This document shows, piece by piece, positions 1 through 9,917 of a DNA stretch of 64,000 nt. The translations under genes were made by a program, and so were the position numbers. This DNA comes from JBJHDF01 sp050486405 (GTDB lineage Bacteria; Pseudomonadota; Gammaproteobacteria; Pseudomonadales; Cellvibrionaceae), in assembly GCA_050486405.1 (NCBI GenBank), contig JBJHDF010000006.1, positions 62,001 through 126,000 of the forward strand, in the 5' to 3' direction. Position 1 is the first letter of the stretch; each line of letters starts with the position of its first letter. Under the pieces are notes generated by a model. That model was given only the letters and a program-made list of their open reading frames with translations, searched no databases and was not told the origin of the DNA.

Positions 1-1881
1 TGGTTGATAATGCAGGCTGATATTGCCGGCGTAACGCGGCGCCTGGGCCATATCGTTGCCGCTGTAATTCCGGGTGGCGGCGGGAGCGCAGACCGGCGGC
101 GAACAGATATAACTGAAATCCCGGTACTCGTGTCGGTTCCAGGCCCAGGCCAGAGCCGTGCCCCACTCCCGGTTCAACTGGCTTTCCAGCCCCAGCTCCA
201 ACCCACGATGGCGGGTCTGCCCGGCGTTGGTGGTGTGGCGCACTCCCTCCTCGATATAGCCGACAATATCGTCGCGAATGGCCATATGGTACACACTCGC
301 CTCGTATTGCCATTCGGTGGCGCCCAGACCCAGTGTACCCCGCGTGCCCAGTTCCACGCTGTCGCTGCGTATGGGCTGCAGGCTGGTACTGTCGGCATTG
401 GCACCGGCGCGGAACAGTTGTCCGGCGGTGGGCGTGCGGAAGCCGTGGCGGTAGTTGGTGTAGATATCCAGTCGCTCGCTCACCCGATACACCAACCCGG
501 CCTTGGGGCTGACCTGATCAAAACTGACGCGCTGATCTTCGGGCCGGTGGTGCACAAAGGCCGGACGACCGGATTCAATCGGGCCAACCTGGGCCACGTC
601 GGCATCCAGGCGGTCTTCGTAATCCAGGGTAAAATGGTCGTAGCGCAATCCCAGCGATGGGCGCAGTACCTCAAGCAGCTGCCACTCCAGGTGCACGTAG
701 GGTGACAGGGACTCTTGCCTGGCGGCAAAGTCGTAATTGCGGCGACCGGTCAGCTCGTGGTCGACAAGATTCTTGCCGTCGCGCAGCACACTGATGCGAT
801 CTTCCCGATAGCGCGACGGCGTCCTGTCCATATCCACCCCGGTAATGATCTGGCCATTGATGGCGGGAATATGGTAGCGATACTTGGCCAGCAGACCGTA
901 GCTCTGGAATGAGTTGCTGTACACCTGGGGGTCGAACCCCATCATCCAGCTCGGCATCAGGTCCATCCGGTTGTCCCGGTAAAAGGGGGTCAGGGTCAGC
1001 AGTGTCTGCTCGCTCAGTTCCAGCGCCCACTCGCTGGACAGGCGCAGTGCATACACCTCCCGCTGTGCAATATCGCCCTGGAAGTAATTGCGGCGCCGGT
1101 CGCCGCGATAGTCCTCTTCATCCAGGCCCGACACACCGCTCTGCCCGATCCGGTTCCAGGCAACAATGGTTTTCACCTGCACCGCATCCATCACCGGCGT
1201 GTCCCAGCGCAGAGTGGCCGACTGACGATCGTAACCGGCGTGATCCCGGTAGCCCTGACTGTCGGTCACATTGAGATTCAAAATGACACCCGCTCCCTCA
1301 CCGCGACCGGCGCCGGCACTGAGCAGGGCGCGCGCCCAGCCGTGACTGCCCAGTTCGAGATCACCCGTCACTGCGGTGCCCTGCACCGGCGGCGGCGCGG
1401 TCAGGGTGTTGATGATGCCGCCAATGGCGTCGGAGCCGTACAGGGCCGACCCGGCACCGCGGGTGACTTCCACACCCACGGACTGTGAAATATTCACTTC
1501 ATAGAGGCCGTTGTGGTTGAAGTAACCGGTGGGCCGGGTGGGAATGCCATCCTCCATAAACAGATAGAGGCCGCCGGTGGTAATGGGCTGGCGGATGGCG
1601 GTCATATGCCCCTCGCCCCCCAGGTTGTTCACATGCACGCCCGGCACCCGGTTGAGCAGTTCCGCCGGGTGCGACGGCGCGACATTTTTTATGGACTCCT
1701 GATCCAGCACCGCCACCGATTCCGGCAGCTCGCGCCTGGAGCGCGCTTCCCGGGTACTGGTCACAACCAGGGTATCCTGCAGTTGCAGTGCCTCGGTGCT
1801 GGCCGAGGCCGGCGCTGTCGCGCAGAACACCACGGAAACACTCAAACATACCGCCGGCCATCGATTGTCAGGCAAACTCAC
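1..1881 (-). CDS. TonB-dependent outer-membrane receptor (3' end beyond window)
   Basis: The reading frame stays open from a GTG at 1881 to the left edge, giving 627 codons without a stop. It has an N-terminal signal-like stretch ending near ATAPASA, then a plug domain with LQDTLVVTSTREARSRRELP and the ELLNRVPGVHV segment, and then alternating barrel strands with aromatic girdles. Such receptors bind a scarce ligand (ferric siderophore, vitamin or glycan) at the outer membrane and import it with TonB-ExbBD energy. The GTG start is supported by AGGAG about 7 bases upstream. The ligand cannot be read from the sequence; the plug resembles iron-type receptors. The C-terminal strands lie outside the window. 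Confidence 0.9.
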   Translation of the reverse strand, partial: MSLPDNRWPAVCLSVSVVFCATAPASASTEALQLQDTLVVTSTREARSRRELPESVAVLDQESIKNVAPSHPAELLNRVPGVHVNNLGGEGHMTAIRQPITTGGLYLFMEDGIPTRPTGYFNHNGLYEVNISQSVGVEVTRGAGSALYGSDAIGGIINTLTAPPPVQGTAVTGDLELGSHGWARALLSAGAGRGEGAGVILNLNVTDSQGYRDHAGYDRQSATLRWDTPVMDAVQVKTIVAWNRIGQSGVSGLDEEDYRGDRRRNYFQGDIAQREVYALRLSSEWALELSEQTLLTLTPFYRDNRMDLMPSWMMGFDPQVYSNSFQSYGLLAKYRYHIPAINGQIITGVDMDRTPSRYREDRISVLRDGKNLVDHELTGRRNYDFAARQESLSPYVHLEWQLLEVLRPSLGLRYDHFTLDYEDRLDADVAQVGPIESGRPAFVHHRPEDQRVSFDQVSPKAGLVYRVSERLDIYTNYRHGFRTPTAGQLFRAGANADSTSLQPIRSDSVELGTRGTLGLGATEWQYEASVYHMAIRDDIVGYIEEGVRHTTNAGQTRHRGLELGLESQLNREWGTALAWAWNRHEYRDFSYICSPPVCAPAATRNYSGNDMAQAPRYAGNISLHYQP

Positions 1882-1945
1882 GCCGCACTCCTGTTGATAA
1901 GCGTTCACAGGGAAAGTGCGTGAATTATCCCGGCAGCCGGGCGGG

Positions 1946-1985
1946 GCGACAATGCGGCATATTGTCGCACCCCTTGTCGCAACAA
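1946..1985. promoter_or_regulatory. Candidate operator dyads upstream of the TonB receptor
   Basis: A perfect inverted repeat GCGACAAT-N7-ATTGTCGC at 1946-1968 is followed at 1974-1985 by a second dyad, TTGT-CGCA-ACAA. They lie in the 118-base gap between the relA stop and the receptor start. The shared half-site TGCGACAA or its complement appears three times. It does not look like a classic Fur or Zur box. A transcription-factor site is inferred from symmetry and position. Confidence 0.4.
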
Positions 1986-1999
1986 GAATTGGCCTGGGG

Positions 2000-4243
2000 T
2001 CAGTGCTTGCGCCGCGCCGAGGCGATATTGGGCAGCTGATTGAGTTTGGTGAGGATCCGGCTGAGTTCGTCGAAGCCGCGAATCTCGGCGGTGAGCAGCA
2101 TATCCACGGTATTCTTGCGCTTGTCGGACAGGGTCTGCATGGCGCTGATATTGATCTTCTCCGCATCCAGCAGCGCGGTGATGTCGCGCAGCAGGCCGTA
2201 GCGGTCGTAGGCTTCGATAATGATGTCCACCGAGTAGGTGCTCTGGGGCGTCTCGCCCCACTCCACCTTGATGATGCGCGCCGGTTCATCGGCCTGCAAC
2301 TGCAATACGTTGCTGCAATCCTGGCGGTGAATGGACACGCCCCGCCCCAGGGTGATGTAACCGACAATGGCGTCGCCAGGCACCGGGTTGCAGCACTGGG
2401 CGATATGGGTGAGCAGGTTGCCCACCCCCTCGATATAGACATCGGAGCCTTTCTTGCCCGACGGGGAGCGGGTGCGGAAAGGAATTACCGGCTCCCTGGG
2501 TAGCTTGGCGTCCAGCAGGCGCTGGGCCGCACCGAGCACCTGACCGACACCGATATCGCTGGCACCCACGGCGGCGTAGAGATCGTCCAGGGTCTTCATA
2601 TTGAGCTTTTGCGCCAGGGCCTCGAAATCCAGGTCCAGCAGAGCCAATCGCTTGAACTCGCGATCGAGCAATGCCTGGCCCTCGGCGATGTTCTGATCCC
2701 GGGCCTGCACCTTGAACCAGTGCTGGACCTTGGCCCGGGCCCGGGCGGTGTTCAGGTAGCCCAGGGCCGGCGACAGCCAGTCGCGGCTGGGCATCTCGCG
2801 CTTGCCGGTAAGCACTTCCACCTGATCGGCATTGTTCAGATGGTAGTTGAGCGGCACTATGCGGTTGTTGACCTTGGCGCCCCGGCAGCGGTGACCGATA
2901 TCGGTGTGGATACGGTAGGCAAAATCCAGAGGCGTGGCGCCCTTGGGCAGATCCACCACATGGCCCTCGGGTGTAAAAACATAGATGCGATCCTGATCGA
3001 TACCGCGCAGGTCGTCCTGCAGGGGCACCACGTCGCCGCCCAGTTCGTCGTGCCATTCCAGCACCTGGCGCAGCCAGGCTATTTTCTGCTCGTAACTGTC
3101 GCGGCCACCGTCGGTGTCGGTGCCCTTGTAGCGCCAGTGGGCGCAGACACCCAGTTCCGCCTCCTCGTGCATGGCGAAGGTGCGGATCTGGATTTCCAGC
3201 ACCTTGTTTTCCGGCCCGATCACCGCCGTGTGCAGCGAACGATAGCCGTTTTCCTTGGGTGAGGCGATATAGTCGTCGAATTCGTGGGGGATGTTGCGCC
3301 AAAGGCTGTGCACCACCCCCAGTACCGTGTAGCAGTCCCGCACCGTGGGCACCAGAATGCGCACGGCGCGTATGTCGTACACCTGGGAAAAGCCGATGCC
3401 CTTGCGCTGCATCTTCCGCCAGATGCTGTAGATGTGTTTGGCGCGGCCGGTGACCTCGCCGTTGATGTCGGCGCTGAGCAGCTCGCCGCGCAGCACCTCC
3501 AGCACATGGTCGATATACTCCTGGCGGGCCAGGCGGCGTTCGTCCAGCAGGCGGGCGATGCGCTTGTAGTCGTCCGGCTCCAGGTAGCGGAACGACAGGT
3601 CCTCAAGCTCCCACTTGATATGGCCGATGCCCAGGCGGTGCGCCAGGGGCGCATAGACCTCGGACACTTCCCGGGCCACATGGCGCTGGCGCTCAACAGT
3701 GGCGTTCTTGACCGCCCGGATGGCGCAGGTGCGCTCGGACAGCTTGATCAGCGCCACGCGCACATCGTCCACCATAGCCACCAGCATTTTGCGCACATTG
3801 TCCACCTGCTCGGCGGACTGGCGGCCAAAAACCCGTTCGTCGTGATCATAATGCTGGTAGCTGATGGCTGCCATGCGCAGCACGCCCTTGATCAGCTTGG
3901 TCACCGTGTCGCCAAAGTCCTCGCGGACCCGGTCCAGGGACAGTTTCTGCTCGCGCACGGAGCGGTAGAGAATGGCGGCGACCAGGGTGTCCTGGTCCAT
4001 CTGCAGATCGGCGAGGATTTCGGCCATCTCCAAGCCGATACGGAAGCAACTGGTATCACCGCCCCAACTGACGGCGGTATCCGTGGGTACCGGGTCCACT
4101 TCCTGGGCCAGACAGCAAGCCCTCCCCAATTCCACCCGGGTGCTGTCAGGCTGGGCGTGCAGACCATTGAGCCGCTGAATCCAGGCGTCGATATCCACCT
4201 GACCGTCGGCGGCGATGGGGTGGTCTTTCCGGACTTTTACCAT
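2000..4243 (-). CDS. relA: GTP pyrophosphokinase RelA
   Basis: This 747-residue protein makes (p)ppGpp from ATP and GTP/GDP when uncharged tRNA enters the ribosomal A site. Domains in order are a degenerate N-terminal HD-like domain, the synthetase with YDIRAVRILVP and ENGYRSLHTAVIGP, a TGS domain starting near DRIYVFTPEGHVVDLPKGAT, a Cys/His segment HIAQCCNPVPGD with HRQDCSN, and a C-terminal ACT domain. The intact hydrolase HD motif of SpoT is not evident, which fits RelA. Length and the MVKVR N-terminus are typical. It lies beside cysM and barA as in pseudomonads, although rlmD, often found here, is absent. Confidence 0.97.
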   Translation of the reverse strand: MVKVRKDHPIAADGQVDIDAWIQRLNGLHAQPDSTRVELGRACCLAQEVDPVPTDTAVSWGGDTSCFRIGLEMAEILADLQMDQDTLVAAILYRSVREQKLSLDRVREDFGDTVTKLIKGVLRMAAISYQHYDHDERVFGRQSAEQVDNVRKMLVAMVDDVRVALIKLSERTCAIRAVKNATVERQRHVAREVSEVYAPLAHRLGIGHIKWELEDLSFRYLEPDDYKRIARLLDERRLARQEYIDHVLEVLRGELLSADINGEVTGRAKHIYSIWRKMQRKGIGFSQVYDIRAVRILVPTVRDCYTVLGVVHSLWRNIPHEFDDYIASPKENGYRSLHTAVIGPENKVLEIQIRTFAMHEEAELGVCAHWRYKGTDTDGGRDSYEQKIAWLRQVLEWHDELGGDVVPLQDDLRGIDQDRIYVFTPEGHVVDLPKGATPLDFAYRIHTDIGHRCRGAKVNNRIVPLNYHLNNADQVEVLTGKREMPSRDWLSPALGYLNTARARAKVQHWFKVQARDQNIAEGQALLDREFKRLALLDLDFEALAQKLNMKTLDDLYAAVGASDIGVGQVLGAAQRLLDAKLPREPVIPFRTRSPSGKKGSDVYIEGVGNLLTHIAQCCNPVPGDAIVGYITLGRGVSIHRQDCSNVLQLQADEPARIIKVEWGETPQSTYSVDIIIEAYDRYGLLRDITALLDAEKINISAMQTLSDKRKNTVDMLLTAEIRGFDELSRILTKLNQLPNIASARRKH

Positions 4244-4397
4244 AGGGGGTCAAATCCCGTTATTCTGCTCGCCACACCAACTGTCTGGTGGCGTACTGCC
4301 CACAGGGTGTCGGCACCATACCCAATCCGCAGGGGCTTGTCGACCCACCCAAACGGGCTAGGGGTCAGACTGCACCGGGCGGAGAAAGTTGCCCGGT

Positions 4398-5315
4398 TCA
4401 GGCGTTGAACACCCCCGAGGAGAGGTAGCGATCGCCACGGTCGCAGATGATGGCGACAATCACGGCATGCTCCAACTCCCGGTTGAGGTCCAGGGCCGCG
4501 GCCACGGCGCCACCGGAGGAAACGCCGCAGAAGATGCCCTCCCGCCGCGCCAAGGCACGCATGGTGTCCTCGGCCCGCTGCTGGGACATACCCACTATGC
4601 GATCCACTCTCTTCTGGTCATAGATACTCGGCAGATACTCCGGCGGCCAGCGGCGAATGCCGGGGATACAGGCCCCCTCGTCAGGTTGCAGGCCAATGAT
4701 CTGGATAGCGGGGTTCTGCTCCTTGAGAAAGCGGGACACGCCCATTATGGTACCGGTGGTGCCCATGGAGCTGACAAAATGGGTCACAGTGCCACCCGTC
4801 TGCCGCCAGATTTCCGGGCCGGTGGTATCGTAGTGGGACTGGGGGTTATCGGCGTTACCGAACTGGTCCAACACCCGGCCTCGACCCTCGGCCTGCATAC
4901 GCAGCGCCAGATCCCGGGCACCCTCCATGCCCTCGTCCCTGGACACCAGAACCAACTCGGCACCATAGGCGGTCATGGCCGCCTTGCGCTCAGCGGTGCT
5001 GCTCTCGGGCATGATCAGTATCATGCGGTAACCCTTGATGGCCGCCACCATGGCCAGGGCAATTCCGGTGTTGCCGCTGGTGGCCTCGATCAGGGTATCG
5101 CCAGGCTTGATATCGCCCCGGGCCTCGGCCCGGCGAATCATTGACAGTACTGGTCTATCCTTGACAGAACCGGCAGGATTGTTGCCCTCCAGTTTGACCA
5201 GCAGAGTATTGGTGGTGTCACCAGGCAGGCGCTGCAGACGCACCAGTGGCGTATTGCCGATCAGGGATTCAATGGTGGGATAGCCGCTGGAGTGGCCGGT
5301 GGCGGTTTCGTGCAT
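4398..5315 (-). CDS. cysM: Cysteine synthase B (O-acetylserine sulfhydrylase)
   Basis: A 305-residue PLP enzyme that makes cysteine, or S-sulfocysteine, from O-acetylserine in the cytoplasm. Visible motifs are the PLP lysine in NPAGSVKDRP, the substrate loop EATSGNTGIAL, the phosphate-binding loop SSMGTTGTIMG and the late GVSSGGAVAAAL. The FGNADNP segment and overall length match CysM better than CysK. The N-terminus is about 12 residues longer than the E. coli protein; GGGGAA upstream of the ATG may be its ribosome-binding site. It is divergent from barA. Confidence 0.95.
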   Translation of the reverse strand: MHETATGHSSGYPTIESLIGNTPLVRLQRLPGDTTNTLLVKLEGNNPAGSVKDRPVLSMIRRAEARGDIKPGDTLIEATSGNTGIALAMVAAIKGYRMILIMPESSTAERKAAMTAYGAELVLVSRDEGMEGARDLALRMQAEGRGRVLDQFGNADNPQSHYDTTGPEIWRQTGGTVTHFVSSMGTTGTIMGVSRFLKEQNPAIQIIGLQPDEGACIPGIRRWPPEYLPSIYDQKRVDRIVGMSQQRAEDTMRALARREGIFCGVSSGGAVAAALDLNRELEHAVIVAIICDRGDRYLSSGVFNA

Positions 5316-5435
5316 GGATTCCCCGCTGGAGAGCGCCGCAAAAGAGGCCTATTCTAACCCTGAATATGATAAGGTGGAACCGCCCCACTCGGGCGGTGCA
5401 GGTGCGCCAGAAATGACCGAGGGAACTGCCATTCC

Positions 5436-8291
5436 ATGACACGCAACAGTATTCGCGCAGAAGTGTGGCGCCTGATTCTCATACCCGCCCTGAGTATCAC
5501 CCTCCTGCTGACCGGGATCCTGAGCTATCTCTATCTGGCGCAACTGGACAACTTCGTGGAAACCCGGGGGCAGGCCCTGGCCACCAAGACCGCCAGGCTG
5601 CTGCAACAACCCCTGGCTCAGGGCCAATTGGATCGGGTACAGGACATTCTGGATCTGTCTATCGAGGAGCCCTATATCCGCGCTCTACGACTCTATCCCG
5701 CGGCGGGACAACCGCCGCTCCACGCGGGCCCCATGGGGCTTGCGGACGGTGAATTACCCACCGCCGGGCGGAGCGCACCCTTCGTCCGCAGCGGCCGCCA
5801 GACCCTGAGCTTCTGGCAACCCTTGAAGGGTGATACCGGTGGCTGGCTGGAAGTGGAGATTCTCAACGCGCCCTACCTGCTGGTGCGCTACCAGATCATC
5901 CTGCTCACGCTGGCGGCGGCCTCGCTGTGCCTCCTGTTGGCGGCGGTACTGGCCATACGCCTGCACAAAAACATTACCGAACCATTGGAACACCTGAACA
6001 ACGTGGTGCGCATGCTGGCTTCTGGACAACTGCACGCCCGGGCCGATCGCGCCAAGACCAATCAGAGCCTGGAGTTTTCCCGGCTGGCGGATTCCGTCAA
6101 CGCCATGGCGACCTCGGTGGAAGAGCGGCGCCAGGACATGCAGACCTATCTGGAACAATCCACCGAAGACTTGCGCGAGACTCTGGAAACCATTGAAGTG
6201 CAAAATATTGAACTGAATCTGGCGCGCAAGAACGCGCTGGCCGCCAGCCGCATCAAGTCTGAGTTTCTGGCCAATACCAGTCACGAAATTCGCACACCGC
6301 TGAACGGCATTCTCGGCTTTACCAATCTGGCACTGAAAACCAATTTGGACGAACAACAGCGCGAATATCTGAACACTATTCGCGACTCATCCCACAACCT
6401 GCTGACCATCATCAACGACATTCTGGATTTCTCCAAAATCGAAGCCGGCAAACTGAAACTCGATTACCACCCCCTGCCGCTGCGCCGCACCCTGGAGGAA
6501 ACCATTCACATGTTGGGCCCCAATGCCCACGAGAAGAACCTGCAACTGATCGCCATGATCGACCCCAAAATCCCCGGGCACTTGCTGGGCGACCAATTGC
6601 GCCTGAAGCAAGTGGTGACCAACCTGATCAGTAACGCCATCAAGTTCTCCGACAAGGGCAATATCACCATCCAGGCGGAACTGGTATCCAAAGAGGAAAA
6701 CCAGGTGGAGATTCGTATCTCTGTCACCGATCGCGGTATAGGGCTGAGTCGGGAAGAGCAAGCGCAGTTGTTCAACGCCTTTTCCCAGGTGGACAACTCC
6801 AGCTCCCGCAAGCATGGCGGCACCGGCCTTGGGTTAGCCATATGCAAGGGCTTGGTGGAGCGCATGGGCGGTCAGATTGGTGTGGAAAGCAAGCCTGGCG
6901 AAGGTGCGCGCTTTTGGTTTACCGCCCGCTTCGGCCTGGATATTCAATACAATAACCAGCAGTCTCAACCGGTACTGCGCGACCATCGCATTCTGCTGTG
7001 CAGCGACAACGAAGAATCCCGGCAGCAGTTGCAGTCCCTGCTGGAATTGTGGCAGGCCCGACACGCTTCCATCAACGCGCTGCACGACACTTTTTTGGCA
7101 CTGCGTGAGGCCTTGGCCAGACAGGAACCGGTAGATCTGGTCATTTTGGATGTAGCGCCGGAAGACAGGAATATCAAAGCCGATTTATTGCACAGCCTCG
7201 GCAAGCAATTGCAGGAAGAGTTCTCCTGCAAACTGATGGTCTGCTGTACACCGGCCCACCAGCGCCTGTTTCGCTCCGAGAGCAGCAGCAGCCTTATCAG
7301 CTACGTCAACAAGCCCGCCACCAGTGATAATCTACTCCAGGTACTGGCCAAGGAGTTGGATATCCCCAGCCGGGACTTGCGGAGCGTGCGGGAACCCCCT
7401 GCGACACCGGAACCCGAGTCCGGTTTGACGGTACTTCTGGTAGACGACAACCCGGCCAACCTGCAACTGGCAGCGGAGTTGCTGCGCGGGCTCGGCGTCA
7501 GAGCAGTGCAGGCCAGCAGTGGCCAGCAGGCGCTGCAACTGTGCGCTCAACAGAGCTTCGACCTGATTTTGATGGATATTCAAATGCCGGGGCTCAGCGG
7601 CATCGAAACCACCCGGCAGTTGCGTCTACAAGAAGACACCGGGCGCCGCACACCCGTCATTGCTCTGACCGCCCATTCCCTCACCGAACAAAAAACAGAA
7701 TTGCTGATCGCCGGCATGGACGACTGCATCCGCAAGCCTGTCAGCGAGTCGCAATTGCAGCACATTATTCGCCGCTGGACCCAGAGTTCCGCCCCCAAGG
7801 TGCCTCGCCCCGGATTGGTCGAGACCATATCCGAGGTGCATAGCGACCCCGCACCAGAGCCCATTGACCTGGCACCCGGCGCAAGCACCAAAGACCGCCA
7901 GAAAAATCCAGCAAAACAGGCTTCCCCAACTCCGATCGATGTGCCACTGAGCCTGCAGTTGGCCAATAACAAACCCTCACTGGCCAGAGACATGCTGATC
8001 ATGCTGCTGCAGAACCTGCCTTCCGAGCAAAAGCTGATCAACACCAGTTACCGCAAGAAAGACTACGCGGCACTGGAAGCACTGGTGCACAAGCTCTACG
8101 GCAGCTGCTGCTACTGCGGCGTACCCTACTTGAAATGCATCAGTGTACTGGTCGACAAGCTGCTGCAAAACAACCAGTTCGATCAGCTCGACGCCCCCAT
8201 GGAAACACTCAACAGCGCCATCAACGACATCATGAAGTGGGCTTACCAGCGCGACATCAACGCCCTGTTTGGCATCAACGTGAGCCACTGA
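5436..8291 (+). CDS. barA: Hybrid sensor histidine kinase BarA/GacS
   Basis: This 951-residue membrane kinase belongs to the BarA/GacS family, which phosphorylates UvrY/GacA and so induces small RNAs that titrate CsrA/RsmA. It has a first membrane helix at about 12-34, a periplasmic loop, a second helix at about 152-175, then HAMP and coiled coil. HisKA follows with H283 in NTSHEIRTPLNG, then a HATPase domain with GTGLGLAICKG. Next come a degenerate receiver (LLCSDNEESRQQ), a true receiver with D714 in LILMDIQMPG, and an Hpt domain with H885 in LVHKLYGSCC. Gene order next to cysM and relA supports the GacS orthology. Its 3' end overlaps the convergent recO by 17 bases. Confidence 0.95.
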   Translation: MTRNSIRAEVWRLILIPALSITLLLTGILSYLYLAQLDNFVETRGQALATKTARLLQQPLAQGQLDRVQDILDLSIEEPYIRALRLYPAAGQPPLHAGPMGLADGELPTAGRSAPFVRSGRQTLSFWQPLKGDTGGWLEVEILNAPYLLVRYQIILLTLAAASLCLLLAAVLAIRLHKNITEPLEHLNNVVRMLASGQLHARADRAKTNQSLEFSRLADSVNAMATSVEERRQDMQTYLEQSTEDLRETLETIEVQNIELNLARKNALAASRIKSEFLANTSHEIRTPLNGILGFTNLALKTNLDEQQREYLNTIRDSSHNLLTIINDILDFSKIEAGKLKLDYHPLPLRRTLEETIHMLGPNAHEKNLQLIAMIDPKIPGHLLGDQLRLKQVVTNLISNAIKFSDKGNITIQAELVSKEENQVEIRISVTDRGIGLSREEQAQLFNAFSQVDNSSSRKHGGTGLGLAICKGLVERMGGQIGVESKPGEGARFWFTARFGLDIQYNNQQSQPVLRDHRILLCSDNEESRQQLQSLLELWQARHASINALHDTFLALREALARQEPVDLVILDVAPEDRNIKADLLHSLGKQLQEEFSCKLMVCCTPAHQRLFRSESSSSLISYVNKPATSDNLLQVLAKELDIPSRDLRSVREPPATPEPESGLTVLLVDDNPANLQLAAELLRGLGVRAVQASSGQQALQLCAQQSFDLILMDIQMPGLSGIETTRQLRLQEDTGRRTPVIALTAHSLTEQKTELLIAGMDDCIRKPVSESQLQHIIRRWTQSSAPKVPRPGLVETISEVHSDPAPEPIDLAPGASTKDRQKNPAKQASPTPIDVPLSLQLANNKPSLARDMLIMLLQNLPSEQKLINTSYRKKDYAALEALVHKLYGSCCYCGVPYLKCISVLVDKLLQNNQFDQLDAPMETLNSAINDIMKWAYQRDINALFGINVSH

Positions 8292-8988
8292 CAAACAGTT
8301 CGCGGCTTTTCAGCGGCCGCGAACCAAGCAGCGGTGCCAACAGTATCCGCGTCAACCGCTTGGCACTGGCGGCGGCGTCCGATGCAGCGAAGTCGCCTGT
8401 CGCCACCGCCAGCAGCTGTGCACCGGCAAACACATTTTGCGCCTGCCGCTGAACAGTTACTGGCACGAAACCCTCGTGTGGCTCCAGCCGGTAAAGACGC
8501 CCGGCCTGCAACGGTTCCCCGGTTACGTCCCGATGCAGATCCGGGGCGTAGCCCAGCTCAGCGAGTAGGCACAGCTCGAAACGTCGCAACAGCGGCTCCA
8601 GCAACGCTTCCTCACTTTGCAGTTGCTCCAGGCTGTGCAGATAACGCTGGTAAAGCGCCGGGTGTGGATCGCCCTCCGGCAATAACCGCACCAGCAGTTC
8701 ATTGACATAGAGACCGCTGTACAGGCGTTGCCCCTGCAGGCGCAAGGCCCGGCCATTGGCTTCGGCGCCAGTGAGCGTTTTCAAGGATGTGCGCCCACGC
8801 CAGGACGCCAATAACGGCACAAATGGGTTGAGCAGAGGCCGCAGCCCGCCCTTGCGCTGTCGCACGCCCCGGGCCACAGCGCCTATGCGACCGGCGTCGC
8901 GGGTCCACAGATCCACCAGCAGGCTGGTGTCGCGGTAGGCGCGGGTGTGCAGCACGAAGGCCGGTTGCAATTCGGCAGACGCGCTCAT
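8275..8988 (-). CDS. recO: DNA repair protein RecO
   Basis: A 237-residue RecO that helps RecR load RecA onto SSB-coated DNA in the RecF pathway. The N-terminal OB fold reads ELQPAFVLHTRAYRDTSLLVDLWT, followed by GVRQRKGGLRPLLNPFVPL, LYSGLYVNELLVRLLPEGDPHPALY and RRFELCLLAELGYAPDL. I chose the ATG at 8988, which leaves an 8-base gap after era and matches the family N-terminus; an upstream start at 9045 would add 19 atypical residues and overlap era. The zinc cysteines of some RecO proteins are not obvious. It is the last gene of the lepA-lepB-rnc-era-recO block. Confidence 0.95.
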   Translation of the reverse strand: MSASAELQPAFVLHTRAYRDTSLLVDLWTRDAGRIGAVARGVRQRKGGLRPLLNPFVPLLASWRGRTSLKTLTGAEANGRALRLQGQRLYSGLYVNELLVRLLPEGDPHPALYQRYLHSLEQLQSEEALLEPLLRRFELCLLAELGYAPDLHRDVTGEPLQAGRLYRLEPHEGFVPVTVQRQAQNVFAGAQLLAVATGDFAASDAAASAKRLTRILLAPLLGSRPLKSRELFVSGSR

Positions 8989-8996
8989 GGCACTGA

Positions 8997-9917
8997 TCAG
9001 TCGCCGAAACCCAGGCTGCGCAGGGCGCGCTCGTCGTCCGACCAACCGGACTTGACCTTGACCCAGAGCCGCAGCATGACCTTGCTGTCAAACAGTTTCT
9101 CCAACTCCTGCCGCGCCTGCTGGCCGATACTTTTCAGCCGTTCACCCTTCTCGCCGATAAGAATACGTTTCTGCCCCTCCCGTTCCACCAGAATCAGCGC
9201 GGAAATGTGCAGCACTTTGCCCTCCTGGCGGAATTCCTCTATCTCCACCGCCATCTGGTAGGGCAACTCGTCTCCCAGTTGCCGAGTGATTTTCTCCCGC
9301 ACCATTTCGGCAGCGATAAAGCGGGAACTGCGGTCGGTGATCTGGTCTTCGGGAAACAGGTGTTGGGACTCGGGCATGTGGCCGGCGATCAGATCGGTCA
9401 GGCGCTCCAGATTGATATCGCGCAGTGCCGAGAGGGGTACAATTTCCGCCACCGGCAACTTGTCCGCCAGGGCTTGCAGATGGGGCAGCAGCGACTCCTT
9501 GTCGTCTACCTTGTCCACCTTGTTCACGGCCACAATCACCGGACACTGGAGATGATGCAGCTGCCGGGCCACCAGTTCATCCTCGTCGGTCCAGGCAAAA
9601 CGGTCCACCATAAACACCACCACGTCAACGCCCTGCATGGCGCTGCTGGCGGCCTTGTTCATATAGCGGTTGATCGCGCGGTGCTGCTGCGCATGAATGC
9701 CCGGAGTATCGACGAAAATCATCTGCACCGACCCCCGGGTGACAATACCCAACATGTTCTGCCGGGTGGTTTGGGGTTTGCGCGAGGTGATAGCCAGCTT
9801 TTGTCCCAACAGGTGGTTGAGCAGGGTGGACTTACCCACATTGGGACGGCCGACAATGGCCACATAGCCACAACGCAGTCCGGAGCTGTCCGGAGTATCG
9901 TTCCCGGAAGTCGTCAT
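8997..9917 (-). CDS. era: GTPase Era
   Basis: A 306-residue essential GTPase that binds the 3' end of 16S rRNA during 30S maturation. G1 is GRPNVGKSTLLN, G3 is DTPGIH, G4 is NKVDK and G5 is SALR. The C-terminal KH domain includes RILIGEKGERLKSIG. Length matches the family. Its start overlaps the rnc stop by 4 bases, a sign of translational coupling. Confidence 0.97.
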   Translation of the reverse strand: MTTSGNDTPDSSGLRCGYVAIVGRPNVGKSTLLNHLLGQKLAITSRKPQTTRQNMLGIVTRGSVQMIFVDTPGIHAQQHRAINRYMNKAASSAMQGVDVVVFMVDRFAWTDEDELVARQLHHLQCPVIVAVNKVDKVDDKESLLPHLQALADKLPVAEIVPLSALRDINLERLTDLIAGHMPESQHLFPEDQITDRSSRFIAAEMVREKITRQLGDELPYQMAVEIEEFRQEGKVLHISALILVEREGQKRILIGEKGERLKSIGQQARQELEKLFDSKVMLRLWVKVKSGWSDDERALRSLGFGD

